Assembly (NCBI RefSeq): GCF_005796185.1 | Contig: NZ_VAHM01000023.1 | Span: 1-35,573, forward strand | Direction of reading: 5' to 3' | Source: Pseudarthrobacter sp. NamB4 | GTDB taxonomy: Bacteria; Actinomycetota; Actinomycetes; Actinomycetales; Micrococcaceae | DNA: 35,573 nucleotides | Part shown: in pieces, positions 8,765-16,500 of the stretch | Position numbering within the stretch: position 1 is the stretch's first letter | Layout: each line of letters opens with the position of its first letter | Translations under genes and position numbers: made by a program | Notes under the pieces: generated by a model | Databases searched by the model: none | What the model was told of the DNA's origin: nothing | The model's input: the letters and a program-made list of their open reading frames with translations, nothing else

Positions 8765-9715
8765 TCAGCCCTTGACCGCGCCGAGCGTCATGCCGGCGAC
8801 GATCTTACGCTGCAGGAGCAGGGTCAGGAGGATGACCGGGATGGAGTACACGGCGGCCAGCGCCGTCATGGAGCCCCAGTCCAGGCCGAACTGGGTCTGG
8901 AAATTGGCGATCACCACAGGCGTGGTCTGGGAACGGATCGCCGTCATCAGGAGCGCGAAAAGGAACTCGTTCCAGGAGGCCAGGAAGGCGAAGATCGCGG
9001 TGACGGCGATGCCGCCGGAGACCACCGGGATCACCACCCGCCACAGGGCACCAAGCCTGCTGCAGCCGTCCACGGTGGCCGCTTCCTCCAGGTCTTTCGG
9101 CACAGCTTCGAAGAAGCTGGACATCAGCCAGATGGAGAGCGGCAACGAGATGGTGGTGTGCGCGATGGACAGGGCGATCGGGGTATCGGACAGACCCAGG
9201 GTCCCCATCATCGACGCCAACGGAATGCCGATCGCCACCGGCGGGACCATGCGGGTCACCAGGGCGGCCATGATGAAGATCCTCCCGCTGAGGGTCTTGT
9301 ACCGGGTGATGCCGTAGGCCGCCGGTACCGCCAGGACCAGGGACAGCACCGTGCTGATGATCGCCGTCTGGATGCTGTTGATGAAGGAGGCCAGGACACC
9401 GATGCGGCCCAGCGCGTTCGTGTAGTTCTCCAGCGTCCATTCCTTGGGGAGGATGGTGGGCGGCACCGCGATGGTGTCGATCGGCGTCTTGAAGGACGTG
9501 AACAGCAGGTAGAGAAACGGGAACCCGTACAGCACCATGGCCGCGGCCAGGAGGATCCACAGCAGCGTCCGGGTGCTTCGGCGGCCCGCCTCAAGGCCTT
9601 CCCGGTTGACACCGCGGCGCTTCCGGGGACGTACGACGGCGGGCGGCAGCGAAGGTGCCGCGGCCGCCTTGGCCGGGGTCCCGCCGTCGTGCTTAATTCT
9701 TTCGGCGACGCGCAT
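8765..9715 (-). CDS. ABC sugar transporter permease, MalG-type (CUT1)
   Basis: A 316-aa integral membrane subunit of a carbohydrate ABC importer. It has a long basic cytoplasmic N-terminus (about 50 residues) and then six predicted membrane segments. The EAA loop that contacts the ATPase is present (LEEAATVDGCSRLGALWRVVIPVV). Its ATG overlaps the stop of the upstream permease (TGATG), so translation is probably coupled. With the other permease and the lipoprotein it forms the importer for the fructan breakdown product, inferred to be DFA or short inulo-oligosaccharides. Confidence 0.9.
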   Translation of the reverse strand: MRVAERIKHDGGTPAKAAAAPSLPPAVVRPRKRRGVNREGLEAGRRSTRTLLWILLAAAMVLYGFPFLYLLFTSFKTPIDTIAVPPTILPKEWTLENYTNALGRIGVLASFINSIQTAIISTVLSLVLAVPAAYGITRYKTLSGRIFIMAALVTRMVPPVAIGIPLASMMGTLGLSDTPIALSIAHTTISLPLSIWLMSSFFEAVPKDLEEAATVDGCSRLGALWRVVIPVVSGGIAVTAIFAFLASWNEFLFALLMTAIRSQTTPVVIANFQTQFGLDWGSMTALAAVYSIPVILLTLLLQRKIVAGMTLGAVKG

Positions 9716-10602
9716 CAGGTGTCCTTTCCTGGCCGCCAGATGGTGGTCACCGCGACGAACGCGACGGCGAGCATCGCCAGCAGGTAGATGGTGCCCATGG
9801 CGCTGGCCAGTCCCGGATCGCCGAAGCGGATCATGGTCCGGTAGATCAGCAGGCTCATGGTTTCCGAGGCGGACTGCGGGCCGCCATTGGTCTGGATGAG
9901 GATGGTGTCGAACGCCCTGGCCGCGTCGATGCCGCGGACCACCAGGGCCACGGCGATAACGGGACGCAGCAGCGGAAGGATGATCCGGAACAGCAGGGCC
10001 GGTGCGCGCGCGCCGTCCAGCCGTGCCGCCTCAATGAGGTCACCGGGGATGTTCTGCAGGCCAGCGAAGAGCACCAGGCACATAAACGACGTGGTGAGCC
10101 AGATATCCGGGATGGCCACCGAGTAGAGCACGATTCCGGGATCGGACAGCCAGCCGATCTGGTTGGGGTTGGACAGGATGCCCGCCTGGTGCAGGAGGGT
10201 TCCGATGAGGCCGAAGTTGTCGATCATCAGGAACTTCCACAGCAGGCCGGCGACGATCGGGGCGATCATCAGCGGATACATAAACACGGTTCGCCAGATC
10301 TGGGAACTGCTGCCGAGCATGGTGAACAACAGGGCCATTCCCAGGCCGAGCGCGAACTCGAGGGTCACCACGATCAGGGTGTACGCCAGGGTGCGCCAGC
10401 CGGCGCCGTTGAAGGCCTCGGAGGCGAAGGCCCGGACGTAGTTGTCCAGGCCCACGAAGTCGCGGGGGCCGCCTGCGATCGGGGAGATTTTGAAGAAGCT
10501 GTCCGCGATGAGGCGGAACAGCGGGAAGGCCACGAAGACTGTCAGGAACAGGGCCGCCGGGGCCATCAGGAACAGGGCGAAGCGGCGATCGGAGATGCGC
10601 AC
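9715..10602 (-). CDS. ABC sugar transporter permease, MalF-type (CUT1)
   Basis: A 295-aa membrane subunit paired with the MalG-type permease. It has six predicted membrane segments, starting with FALFLMAPAALFLTVFVAFPLF, and a C-terminal EAA loop (DLIEAARLDGARAPALLFRIILPLL). It starts at a GTG behind GGAAGAG. It lies downstream of the binding-protein gene, separated by a strong hairpin that may lower its expression relative to that gene. No ATP-binding subunit is encoded in the operon. Confidence 0.9.
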   Translation of the reverse strand: MRISDRRFALFLMAPAALFLTVFVAFPLFRLIADSFFKISPIAGGPRDFVGLDNYVRAFASEAFNGAGWRTLAYTLIVVTLEFALGLGMALLFTMLGSSSQIWRTVFMYPLMIAPIVAGLLWKFLMIDNFGLIGTLLHQAGILSNPNQIGWLSDPGIVLYSVAIPDIWLTTSFMCLVLFAGLQNIPGDLIEAARLDGARAPALLFRIILPLLRPVIAVALVVRGIDAARAFDTILIQTNGGPQSASETMSLLIYRTMIRFGDPGLASAMGTIYLLAMLAVAFVAVTTIWRPGKDT

Positions 10603-10627
10603 GGTTTTCTCTTCCGCTGGTTGGGGG

Positions 10628-10667
10628 CCGCGGCCGGCACCGGCGTTTTTCCGGGTGCCGGCCGCGG
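10628..10667 (-). terminator. Intercistronic hairpin between SBP and permease genes
   Basis: A perfect 14-bp stem (10628-10641 with 10654-10667, CCGCGGCCGGCACC) with a 12-nt loop lies between the SBP stop and the permease start. It is probably a partial terminator or RNA-stabilising 3' hairpin that keeps the binding protein more abundant than the permeases, as known for malE-type operons. Confidence 0.55.
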
Positions 10668-10673
10668 GGGCTT

Positions 10674-11951
10674 TTACTTGAGGAGGTCCTCGATCTGCTT
10701 CTTGGCGTCGGCGAGGAGGGTGGCGGAGTCACCGCCGGCCACGGCCTTCTGCAGCATGGGGACCAGGACGGTGTCGACGATCTGCTGCCACTTCTCGGTG
10801 GCGGGGCGGGTGGCGGTGGCTTCTCCGTTGAGGGTTTCGATCAGCGGGCCGAAGCTTTCGTAGCCTTCCTTGTCCTGGTACTTCTCGAAAGCTGAGATGC
10901 GAGATGCCAGGCCGAGGTTGGACTCGATGCCTTTGTCGTTGTAGTCATAGGCGCACTGGACGAACTTCTTGGCGGCCTCGGTGTTCTTGGTGGCCTTCGG
11001 GACGGTCAGGTACCAGGGGCCGGGAACGCCGCCAATTCCGGCGGATCCGGCGATCATGGGGGCCGCGCCCACCTTGCCGGCCACCGCTGAGTCCGCGGGA
11101 ATCTGCCGGTAGGCGTGGGCCCAGAAGCGGGTCATCGCCGTCTTGCCCTGGTTGAACAGGTTCTGCGCGGCGGCCCAGTCCACCTGGGCTGCGCCGGAGG
11201 GGGCGTCCTTGACGAGGCTGACGTAGAAGTCCAGGGCTTCCTTGTGGGCGGCGTTGTCGATGACCACCTTGTCGCCGTCCAGGACCATGGGTGAGCCGGC
11301 CTGCAGGACGTGGGCCAGCCATTCGGTTTCGACGCCGCCCTTGACGTCCGTGCCGTAGATGCCGTCCTTGGTGAAGAACTCGGAGATGTCCTGGTACTGC
11401 TTCCAGGTGGTGGGGGCAGCGAGTTCGTAGCCGTACTTGACCTGGAAGTCGGCCTTGTTCTTGGTGTCCTCGAACAGGTCCTTGCGGTAGAGGATGATCT
11501 CGGCGTTGGTCCAGGCGGGCAGGCCGATGAAGTGCCCGTCCACGTTGGCTTCCTTGACCAGGGACGGGAAAATGTCCTTCTTGGCCTCGTCGGTGAAGAT
11601 TTCGTCGATGGGCTGGACGGCGTCCTTGAAGCTGGGCAGCCAGACCGAGTCCAGGGCAGCGACGTCGAAGGAGACGTTGCCGGAGGAGAATTCGCTGGAG
11701 AGCCGGTTGAACATGCCGTCGTAGGGCAGTTCGACGAAGTTCACGTCGACGCCGGCGTTCTGCTTGCACTGTTCGGCGACGCCGGTGAGCACGGCGTGCC
11801 CGCCGGCTTCGACCAGGACGTTGACGGTGTTGGTGCCAGCGCTTCCCGACGTGGTCGCCGGGCCCCCTGCGCCGCAGGCGGTAGCAGACAGTGCGACGGC
11901 GGTGCAGATGCCGCCGACGGCGAGTCTGCTGATGAATGTACGAGTGGACAT
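10674..11951 (-). CDS. ABC sugar-binding lipoprotein (CUT1 family 1 SBP)
   Basis: A 425-aa extracellular solute-binding lipoprotein. The signal peptide has basic residues, a hydrophobic core and a lipobox ending ALSATAC, with Cys26 as the lipidated residue. The mature part is a typical family 1 sugar-binding protein (VNVLVEAGGHAV, LPAWTNAEIILYRKDLFED, TTWKQYQDISEFFTKDG, GIGGVPGPWYLTVPKATKNTEAAKKFV). The start at 11951 is chosen because it gives a clean lipoprotein signal; codons further upstream run into the operators. It is the first gene of the eight-gene operon and the likely determinant of substrate choice. The ligand is inferred to be a DFA or inulo-oligosaccharide. Confidence 0.9.
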   Translation of the reverse strand: MSTRTFISRLAVGGICTAVALSATACGAGGPATTSGSAGTNTVNVLVEAGGHAVLTGVAEQCKQNAGVDVNFVELPYDGMFNRLSSEFSSGNVSFDVAALDSVWLPSFKDAVQPIDEIFTDEAKKDIFPSLVKEANVDGHFIGLPAWTNAEIILYRKDLFEDTKNKADFQVKYGYELAAPTTWKQYQDISEFFTKDGIYGTDVKGGVETEWLAHVLQAGSPMVLDGDKVVIDNAAHKEALDFYVSLVKDAPSGAAQVDWAAAQNLFNQGKTAMTRFWAHAYRQIPADSAVAGKVGAAPMIAGSAGIGGVPGPWYLTVPKATKNTEAAKKFVQCAYDYNDKGIESNLGLASRISAFEKYQDKEGYESFGPLIETLNGEATATRPATEKWQQIVDTVLVPMLQKAVAGGDSATLLADAKKQIEDLLK

Positions 11952-11984
11952 CTCTGTCGACTCACTTTCTCTCGAACGGAAGTG

Positions 11985-12030
11985 GTGAGAACGATTTGGG
12001 GTGCAAAATCGTTTTGCCAAAACGACTTGG
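11985..12030. promoter_or_regulatory. Cluster of LacI-type operators in front of the inulin operon
   Basis: The best site is GCAAAA-TCG-TTTTGC at 12003-12017, a perfect palindrome around its centre. An adjacent second site is CCAA-N6-TTGG (12017-12030), sharing the TCGTTTTGG core on the minus strand. A weaker third match, AACGATTTGG, begins at 11990. All lie just downstream of the -10 of the minus-strand promoter, where a bound repressor would block transcription. The two LacI proteins of the operon are the obvious ligands. Confidence 0.65.
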
Positions 12031-12035
12031 CACTC

Positions 12036-12065
12036 ACAGTAGAACCAGGCCGGCGTGCGTGTCAA
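12036..12065 (-). promoter_or_regulatory. Promoter of the inulin operon
   Basis: Read on the minus strand: TTGACA (12065-12060), an 18-nt spacer, then TACTGT (12041-12036). This is a good housekeeping-sigma promoter about 85 nt upstream of the SBP start codon, directly followed by LacI-type operators. Confidence 0.6.
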
Positions 12066-12090
12066 GCGTCACTTTGAAGAGAAGTTTCTA

Positions 12091-12120
12091 TTGACGCCGT
12101 CCGTCCGGCGGCCCTAACGT
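12091..12120 (+). promoter_or_regulatory. Divergent promoter of the secreted GH91 gene
   Basis: TTGACG (12091-12096), an 18-nt spacer, then TAACGT (12115-12120) on the plus strand. It is back to back with the operon promoter, the two -35 boxes being 25 nt apart. Transcription would start near 12127, just before the operator at 12140. Confidence 0.5.
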
Positions 12121-12139
12121 GAAGCCCAACCGCTCTTGA

Positions 12140-12150
12140 AAAACGGTTTT
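12140..12150. promoter_or_regulatory. LacI-type operator of the secreted GH91 gene
   Basis: AAAA-CGG-TTTT is a palindrome of the same style as the operators at 12003-12030. It sits just downstream of the plus-strand -10 box, so both divergent transcription units are probably repressed by the same LacI proteins. Confidence 0.5.
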
Positions 12151-12240
12151 GGCAACTTTGGCAAATCTAACCTCATTTTCGCGAAGTATTGCCTCCCCGG
12201 GCGGTCCCGCTCCCCATCATTTTCGACAAAGGAGTTTTAC

Positions 12241-13313
12241 GTGCGCTTTTCATCCATGCAACCCGGGCGGCGCGAGGTGCTTCGCGCCGGTTCGGCGTCC
12301 CTGGCCGCGCTTGCCGTTGGCCTGTTCCTGGCCGGGCAACCTGCCACTGCCGATGTGCAGGCTACCGCGCCGCATCTCGACGCTGCAGGCAGCGCCCCGG
12401 GCCACCGCCACCTCATCGGGGTGCTCTGACAGGTCCCAAACCATCGCCAGCAGGCATTTCCCCCAACGAAGCGAGGAGTATCAGCATTGCCAACGGTTTA
12501 TGACGTCACCGCCTGGTCCGTCCCAAGGAATCCCTCAGCAACCCCCTACAACGACATCGGCCTCATCATCAACAGCATCATTGCCGATGTGAAGTCCCAG
12601 CAGACCAGCCAGTCCTCCAAGCCGGGGGCGGTGATATACATTCCGCCGGGAGACTACTCCTTGAAGACCCGGGTCAACGTGGACGTCAGCTTCCTGACCA
12701 TCCGCGGCTCGGGGCACGGCTTCACCTCCAGCAGCATCCGCTACAACGCCGGAAACACTTCGAGCTGGCATGAAATCTACCCCGGCGGCAGCCGCGTACG
12801 GGTGGAGAACACGGACGGCAACGCGGAGGCATTCCGCGTCTACCGCACCGGTGATCCGCGGCTCAGCTCCGTCGTGTTCCAGAACTTCTGCCTAGACGGG
12901 GTGTCCTTCGGCTCCAACGAGAATTCCTACGTCAACGGCAAGACCGGAATCCGGTTCGATTCAGCAAACGATGCCTGCCGGATTGAAGGCATGGGGATGG
13001 TCTACCTCGAGCGTGGCCTTGTTGTGAAGGACACCGATGCCCTGAGCGTCAGCGGCAACTTCCTCGCCGAGTGCGGCAGCTGCATCGAGCTGACCGGTTC
13101 AGGCCAGGCTTCGAAGGTCACGGACAACCTTATCGGCGCCGGCTACGTGGGCTTCTCCATATTCGCCGAAGGCCACATGGGCCTGCTGGTTTCCGCCAAC
13201 AACGTATTTCCTTGGGGAAAGAGCAGCGTGCACTTCAAGAACTGCACCCGTTCCTCCATCACCTCCAACCGTTTCCATGCCTTCTACCCGGGGATGGTGA
13301 ACTTTGAGGGCAA
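12241..13313 (+). pseudogene. Secreted GH91 inulin fructotransferase, broken (in-frame stop and 3' truncation)
   Basis: A GTG at 12241 behind an excellent AAAGGAG site opens a Tat-type signal peptide (PGRREVLRAGSASLAALAVGLFLAGQ). The frame ends at TGA 12427-12429. The same frame reopens and from TTG 12487, behind its own AGGAG, encodes a GH91 catalytic domain (PTVYDVTAW, PGAVIYIPPGDY, GSGHGFTSSSIR, YVNGKTGIRF) with the Asp/Glu pair 11 residues apart (TDALS, AECGSCIEL). Homology to the GH91 at 3757-5091 stops after NFEGN at 13313; roughly the last 150 residues of the beta-helix are missing, and the open frame then runs to 13590 through unrelated sequence. The ancestral protein was presumably the exported inulin lyase feeding DFA to the divergent operon. 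Promoter, operator and signal look intact, so inactivation may be recent. It could still be translated as two pieces, but a truncated helix is unlikely to be active. Confidence 0.8.
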
Positions 13314-13376
13314 CCGTTATCGGCGTTTTGCTGAGTCCGCCCGCTGTTCCGCCCCAGGCCTGAACCCTTCCACTGT

Positions 13377-13407
13377 GTATACGGTTGCCAGTTCCGATCG
13401 TGACGCG
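13377..13407 (-). promoter_or_regulatory. Orphan copy of the ECF-type promoter motif
   Basis: On the minus strand CGCGTCACGAT (13407-13397) is followed after 14 nt by GTATAC (13382-13377). The 11-mer is identical to those in front of the ECF sigma gene (21482) and the adhesin gene (23144). It would fire leftward across the junction at 13314, where no matching gene remains. Confidence 0.5.
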
Positions 13408-13512
13408 CGAAAGCAGAAAATCTTCGGGTCAGGCACTCGGTGCGTTTTGGGGCTGACCGTCAGCCGCGTTCCCGCGGGACACTGTCGCACATTCCGCCAG
13501 GACAAGACAAGG

Positions 13513-13549
13513 GGAGGGGCCCCCAGCTGCTACAGCTTGGGGCCCCTCC
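13513..13549 (-). terminator. Terminator of the large LAXTG surface-protein gene
   Basis: A 17-bp stem (13513-13529 with 13533-13549, one mismatch) with a 3-nt loop lies 38 nt beyond the stop codon of the minus-strand gene. The stem is very GC-rich; the following minus-strand sequence is only moderately T-rich. Confidence 0.65.
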
Positions 13550-13586
13550 TCTTACCGCCCGAGAGCGTTTCAATCACTCTAGATAT

Positions 13587-16500
13587 TTAGCTGGCTGCGC
13601 CTTCCTTGTTTCGCTTCCTACGGAACATCAGGAGGAAGAATCCGAAGGACAGAAGGATCAACGCTACGAAGACCCCGGCCAGGACATTGACGCCGGTCTG
13701 AGCCAGCGGTGATGGGGCACTGGCTACCGGCTGTGGAGGACCAGCAGGGTCCTGAACTACCGGAACGATGTCACGCACCGTGTGGGTTGTGGTGCAGTCT
13801 GCGTTCTGGTCCTGGGCCGGTACGCAGATCCCGCCGATGCCAGGGGTGACAACGTTGGTCAGTGTCCCGTCACCGGTGCCCAGTGCGCTGGTCTTGATCG
13901 AGTACGTGATGGTCACGACCTCACCCACGGCCAGGTTGCCGGTCCAGGTCAGCTTCCGTGCGTCCTTATCAATTCCGACGTTGCCTGCCGAAGCTGCAGC
14001 GTCATCGTTGTAGGTTGCATCATCGAGGACCTTGGAGAGGTCATCGATGGCAACAGCGCCGGTTACAGAGCCCGGGCCCGTCTGGTGGACCTGAACGGTG
14101 TAGGTGATCTTGTCTCCGGCCTTGACGACCGAACCGTTGGCCGGGTCGGAGGTCTTCGAGACCGTGTAACCACCCACGAGGTGGGTCGTGGTGCAGTCCG
14201 CCGTCTGGACGCAACCAGGGCTGGTTACGACGTTCGTCAGGGTCTGATCTCCTGCGCCGGTCACCGTTACCGAATACGTAACCTTGATGGCTTGACCGAC
14301 GGAGAGGTCACCTGTCCACTTCAGGACCGGCTTCGTGTACGTGGCCTGGCCGCCTTCGAACTTGAGGTTATCGTGCCAGGTAGCGTCATCGAGCACCGCG
14401 GTCAGGTCATCGCTGAAGGAGGCGTTTTTGACGGCGCCTTCACCGATCTGGGAGACCGTGACAGTGTAATCAATGGTGTCGCCGGCCTTCACCGAGCTTC
14501 CGGTCGCCGGGTTGGACGTCTTTACTGTCTTGAACCGGCCTGTCTTGTGCTCGGTGGTGCAATGGCTGGTCGACGCACATCCCGGTGAGGTCACCGTGTT
14601 GCCGAGCACAGTGTCTCCGGCAGCGGTAACCGTGACCGAATACTTCACGGTCGCCACATCCCCCGGACCCAAATCTCCGGTCCAGGCAATCACACCATTG
14701 GTGAATGTGAAGTTACCGGCAGAGGCAGTGATGTCATTGTTGAAGGTTGCATCGTCCAGAACCTTGGACAGGTCATCGTTGAAGAACTGACCTGTGATTC
14801 GGCCCTGTCCGGACTGGGTCACCGTGACCGTATATTCGATCGTGTCCCCGACCTGAACATCGGTACCTGCTGCAGGGTTAGCCGTTTTCACCGTGGTGTA
14901 GCTGGCCGCGAAGTGTTCCGTTCCGCATGTTGCGGCCGAAACACAGCCTTCGCTGGTTACGACGTTCTGCAGGTGGGTGTTACCTGCCGACTTGGCGGGG
15001 TCGAGCACCGTGACCGAGTAGGTGAGTGTGACGACCTGATCCACCGCGAGATCACCAGACCAGGAGAGCTTCTTCTGGGCCGCGTCGAAAGAGGCGGTCC
15101 CGGCCGTACTGGTCAGATCATTGTTCCAGCTCGCGTCATCGAAGACATCGGAAAGGTCATCGACAAGCGAAGCGCCCCTGTAAGTGGCTTCGCCAATCTG
15201 GGAGACAGTCACCGTGTACTTGATGGTGTCCCCGGTCTTGACGTTCGAACCCGTGGCCGGATCGGAGGTCTTGACGACGGAGAAGTCAGCAACCGGGTTC
15301 TTTACAGGCGGGCAACCGCCGACAGCGCAGCCAGGGCTCTGTACCCCATTTGCCAGCAAGTAGCTGCCATCTGCTGCCAGCGCGGCCGAATCCTTGACAG
15401 TGACCGAGTACGTCACGAGGGCAACTTCACCGACAGGAACCGTGCCGGTCCAAGAGATCATCCCGTTCTGCAAGCTCACGTTTCCGATTGAAGCCGCGAT
15501 ATCGCCGTTGTACACAGCGTCATCGGTGACATCAACGAGGGAGTCGGTGAACTGCGCTACTGCCGGTGCGCTTCCTTCCTGAGTGACGGCAATGGTGTAG
15601 GTGACGGTGTCGCCGGGGCGGACCGTCTCACCGGAGGCAGGATTGGAGGTCTTCGCCACCGTGTAGTTGGTGACCAGGACGCCTGCCTGGTCGCAGTTGA
15701 TCGAGGGGGTGACCCCGGAGTCAGCCGGAACGTCCGCGGTGCCGCAGGCCGTGTTCACGACGTTGCCTCCACCAGTCAGCGTGACCGTGAACTCGTGGGT
15801 TTCCTTGGCGCCCTTTGCCAGTTCGTTCACCGTGAACGAACCTTCAGGAAACAGGTCATCCTGAACCTTCAAACCAGTCAGGGTGCCCTGACCGGTGTTT
15901 TCGATCACGAGGCGGTAGGGGACCTTGTCACCAACCTGGTAGGACGGGTAGTCCTCGACCGTGTTCGCATCATGCCATTGCCCGTCGGTGCCTTGGACGT
16001 ACTTTTTCAGCGAAGCCGAGTAGTAGTTGGCAACCGTAATCGGAGCCGAGGTACGCATGACCAGCTCGGTGTGCTCGGCACGGGCCTGTGCCCGGTTCAC
16101 GAGCACGTCACCGCCTTGCACCCCGTTGGTCGCTACCTTGACCGTGAAAGCCTGGGCAGCGCCAGGGTTCAGCGCCGGGCCGATGACACGAACGGCCGTG
16201 ACAGTGGCCGGCTCGGTCGTTGACCAGTTGACCTTGTTGCCCGTGATGTTGCCGGGTGTCCCGTTGGAAGCATCCTTGGGGTCATCCGAAAGCGTGGCCG
16301 GCGCGGCATCGGTGTAGTAGACCGTTGCGCCCGGAACCGCCGTCACGTCCGTGAGTGCGTAGCTTCCGCTGTAGCTGGTCCCGCGACCGTCCCCGATGTA
16401 GGGGAGGATATCGATCGTGTCCGTAAAGGTCTGCGGCAACGGATCGAAGGAGCGGAGAGTAACCGTCCAGGAACCCTCGCCCACACCGTCACCATTCACG

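Larger units (their letters stand above)
13314..13586. other. Junction region at the left edge of the accessory block
   Basis: Sequence unrelated to GH91 starts exactly at CCGTTATCGGCG (13314-13325). I see no gene. It holds a minus-strand copy of the proposed ECF promoter motif (13377-13407), a GGCTGA-CCG-TCAGCC hairpin near 13450, a TCCCGCGGGA palindrome near 13471, and the terminator of the large surface protein. It may be the end of an inserted or rearranged segment. Confidence 0.5.

Noticed and set aside
9952..9962. GCGATAACGG resembling an inverted copy of the CCGTTATCGGCG junction sequence
   Set aside because: It lies inside a conserved permease codon run and matches only in part; GTTATCGGC near 17430 is likewise explained by coding sequence.
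13450..13500. Possible resolvase or recombination site (TGTC...GACA and TCCCGCGGGA palindromes)
   Set aside because: The spacing does not fit a res site and there is no recombinase gene nearby; kept only as description.
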